From positions 1 through 16,001 of the forward strand of contig JAUUZS010000019.1 of assembly GCA_030589835.1 (NCBI GenBank): a DNA stretch of 16,001 nt. The letters are read 5' to 3'. Both the position numbers and the translations under genes were made by a program. Position 1 is the stretch's first letter; each line of letters begins with the position of its first letter. Shown here one piece after another: positions 15,271 to 16,001 of the stretch. This stretch comes from Cyclobacteriaceae bacterium. Lineage in GTDB: Bacteria > Bacteroidota > Bacteroidia > Cytophagales > Cyclobacteriaceae. A model generated the notes under the pieces. The model worked only from the letters and a program-made list of their open reading frames with translations. It made no database searches and was not told the origin of the DNA.

Positions 15271-16001
15271 TTACCAATCATCATCTTCTTCCTGCTTAAT
15301 TTCTTGTTGCATTTTTTTCAGCTCCTCTTGTGAAGGCCGGTACAATTCAAATTCAACCCTGCGATTTAGCGCTTTGTCTTCTTCAGTTATTTCTTCAACG
15401 ATTGGCTGGGAGTTGCCAAATCCAAAAGTTTCAATTCTTGCCGCAGATATGTTTCCGAAGTAAATGATGTATTCGGCAATGGCTTTGGCTCTTTCAACGG
15501 ATAAATCCATATTAAAATCGCTATTGCCATCAGAATCAGTATGCCCGGCGATTTTTAATTTGAAATCAGGATTATCAAGCAAGAAGTCTGAAAGCTTGTC
15601 CAGGTCAATGTACATACTGGTTTTTAATTCTGACGACCCGTTGTCAAATTCAATGGTTTCAAATTTCAATCTGCTATTTATGGATTCGGTGAGCATGTTG
15701 AGTTCCATATCCCCGTCTAAAAAGAAAATTTCTTCTATTCTGAAAAATTCATCTCCCTGTATTATCAGTAAATATTGCTTTTTATTGATGAGGTTGAAAT
15801 CATAATTCCCTTCCTTACTCAAATAACGAGGGGCAACTTCAATGCCAGTCTCAAGGTCAATGACAGAAACGATACCTCTGTCAAATGGATTGCCCGTATT
15901 GGAATCTAGCAGAGATCCCGTTAGTTTGGTGGTCGCCAGGGGTTGGCCTTCCATTGGCAATGGAAAGGAGTATAGATCTAAATTATCCAAATCATTCTCT
16001 A
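15271..16001 (-). CDS. OmpA-family outer membrane/peptidoglycan-linking protein, C-terminal part
   Basis: The gene runs off the right edge and its true start is outside the window. The frame is open through 16001, and the TTG at 15988-15990 is not a credible start. The visible 243 residues begin with a strand-rich segment (LYSFPLPMEGQPLATT). Next is a carboxypeptidase-regulatory-like beta domain (TKLTGSLLDSNTGNPF through FFRIEEIFFLDG). Last is an OmpA-like peptidoglycan-binding domain: FDNGSSELK, KIAGHTDSDGNSDFNMDLS, VERAKAIAEYI and NRRVEFELY. The ligand-binding Asp and Arg of that domain are present. The tail is acidic (QEEDDDW). In Bacteroidota this architecture often follows an N-terminal beta-propeller, so the full protein may be much longer; that part is inferred. 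It is convergent with rseP. Confidence 0.88.
   Translation of the reverse strand, partial: ENDLDNLDLYSFPLPMEGQPLATTKLTGSLLDSNTGNPFDRGIVSVIDLETGIEVAPRYLSKEGNYDFNLINKKQYLLIIQGDEFFRIEEIFFLDGDMELNMLTESINSRLKFETIEFDNGSSELKTSMYIDLDKLSDFLLDNPDFKLKIAGHTDSDGNSDFNMDLSVERAKAIAEYIIYFGNISAARIETFGFGNSQPIVEEITEEDKALNRRVEFELYRPSQEELKKMQQEIKQEEDDDW

Overview
The window is about 16 kb of a Bacteroidota chromosome, most likely from the Cytophagales or a related marine/soil lineage. Several things point there. Intergenic DNA is AT-rich and starts lack Shine-Dalgarno sequences. Promoters match the Bacteroidota pattern (-7 element TAnnTTTG). The gene set is also typical: paired mutA/mutB, a bacterial GH3-family protein beside dxr and rseP, and an OmpA-domain envelope protein. 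The species call is an inference from gene content and signals; no rRNA is present to test it.

Layout. From the left edge: a 5'-complete but truncated fabG (minus); lpdA (plus) closed by a strong terminator; a small BrnT/BrnA-type toxin-antitoxin pair (plus) with an inverted repeat over its promoter; then the methylmalonyl-CoA mutase genes mutB and mutA (minus), closed by their own terminator. mutA as written is broken by an in-frame stop and a 1-nt deletion about 35 nt apart. Divergent from mutA is dnaA (plus). After a 387-bp gap comes a DegP/HtrA-type protease (minus). Divergent from it is a plus-strand cluster of a GH3-family protein, dxr and rseP, the last two overlapping by 16 nt and ending in a terminator. 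The right edge holds the C-terminal part of an OmpA-family protein (minus).

How the genes work together. fabG (fatty acid elongation), lpdA (E3 of 2-oxoacid dehydrogenases) and mutAB (methylmalonyl-CoA to succinyl-CoA) are core acyl-CoA and carbon metabolism. dnaA initiates replication, but no DnaA-box cluster was seen beside it. dxr commits carbon to the MEP isoprenoid pathway. The HtrA protease, the RseP-type intramembrane protease and the OmpA-domain protein are envelope maintenance functions. The TA pair is the only clearly accessory element.

Most of the window is ordinary housekeeping sequence, and I do not see a new multi-gene system. The points most worth checking are: the two lesions in mutA; dxr lacking any ATG/GTG start that would keep its NADPH-binding strand; a 22-nt inverted repeat that exactly fills the spacer of the predicted mutA promoter; the operator-like repeat at the TA promoter; identical leaderless geometry at brnT and the GH3 gene; and two abutting open frames without a start in the dnaA-htrA gap.
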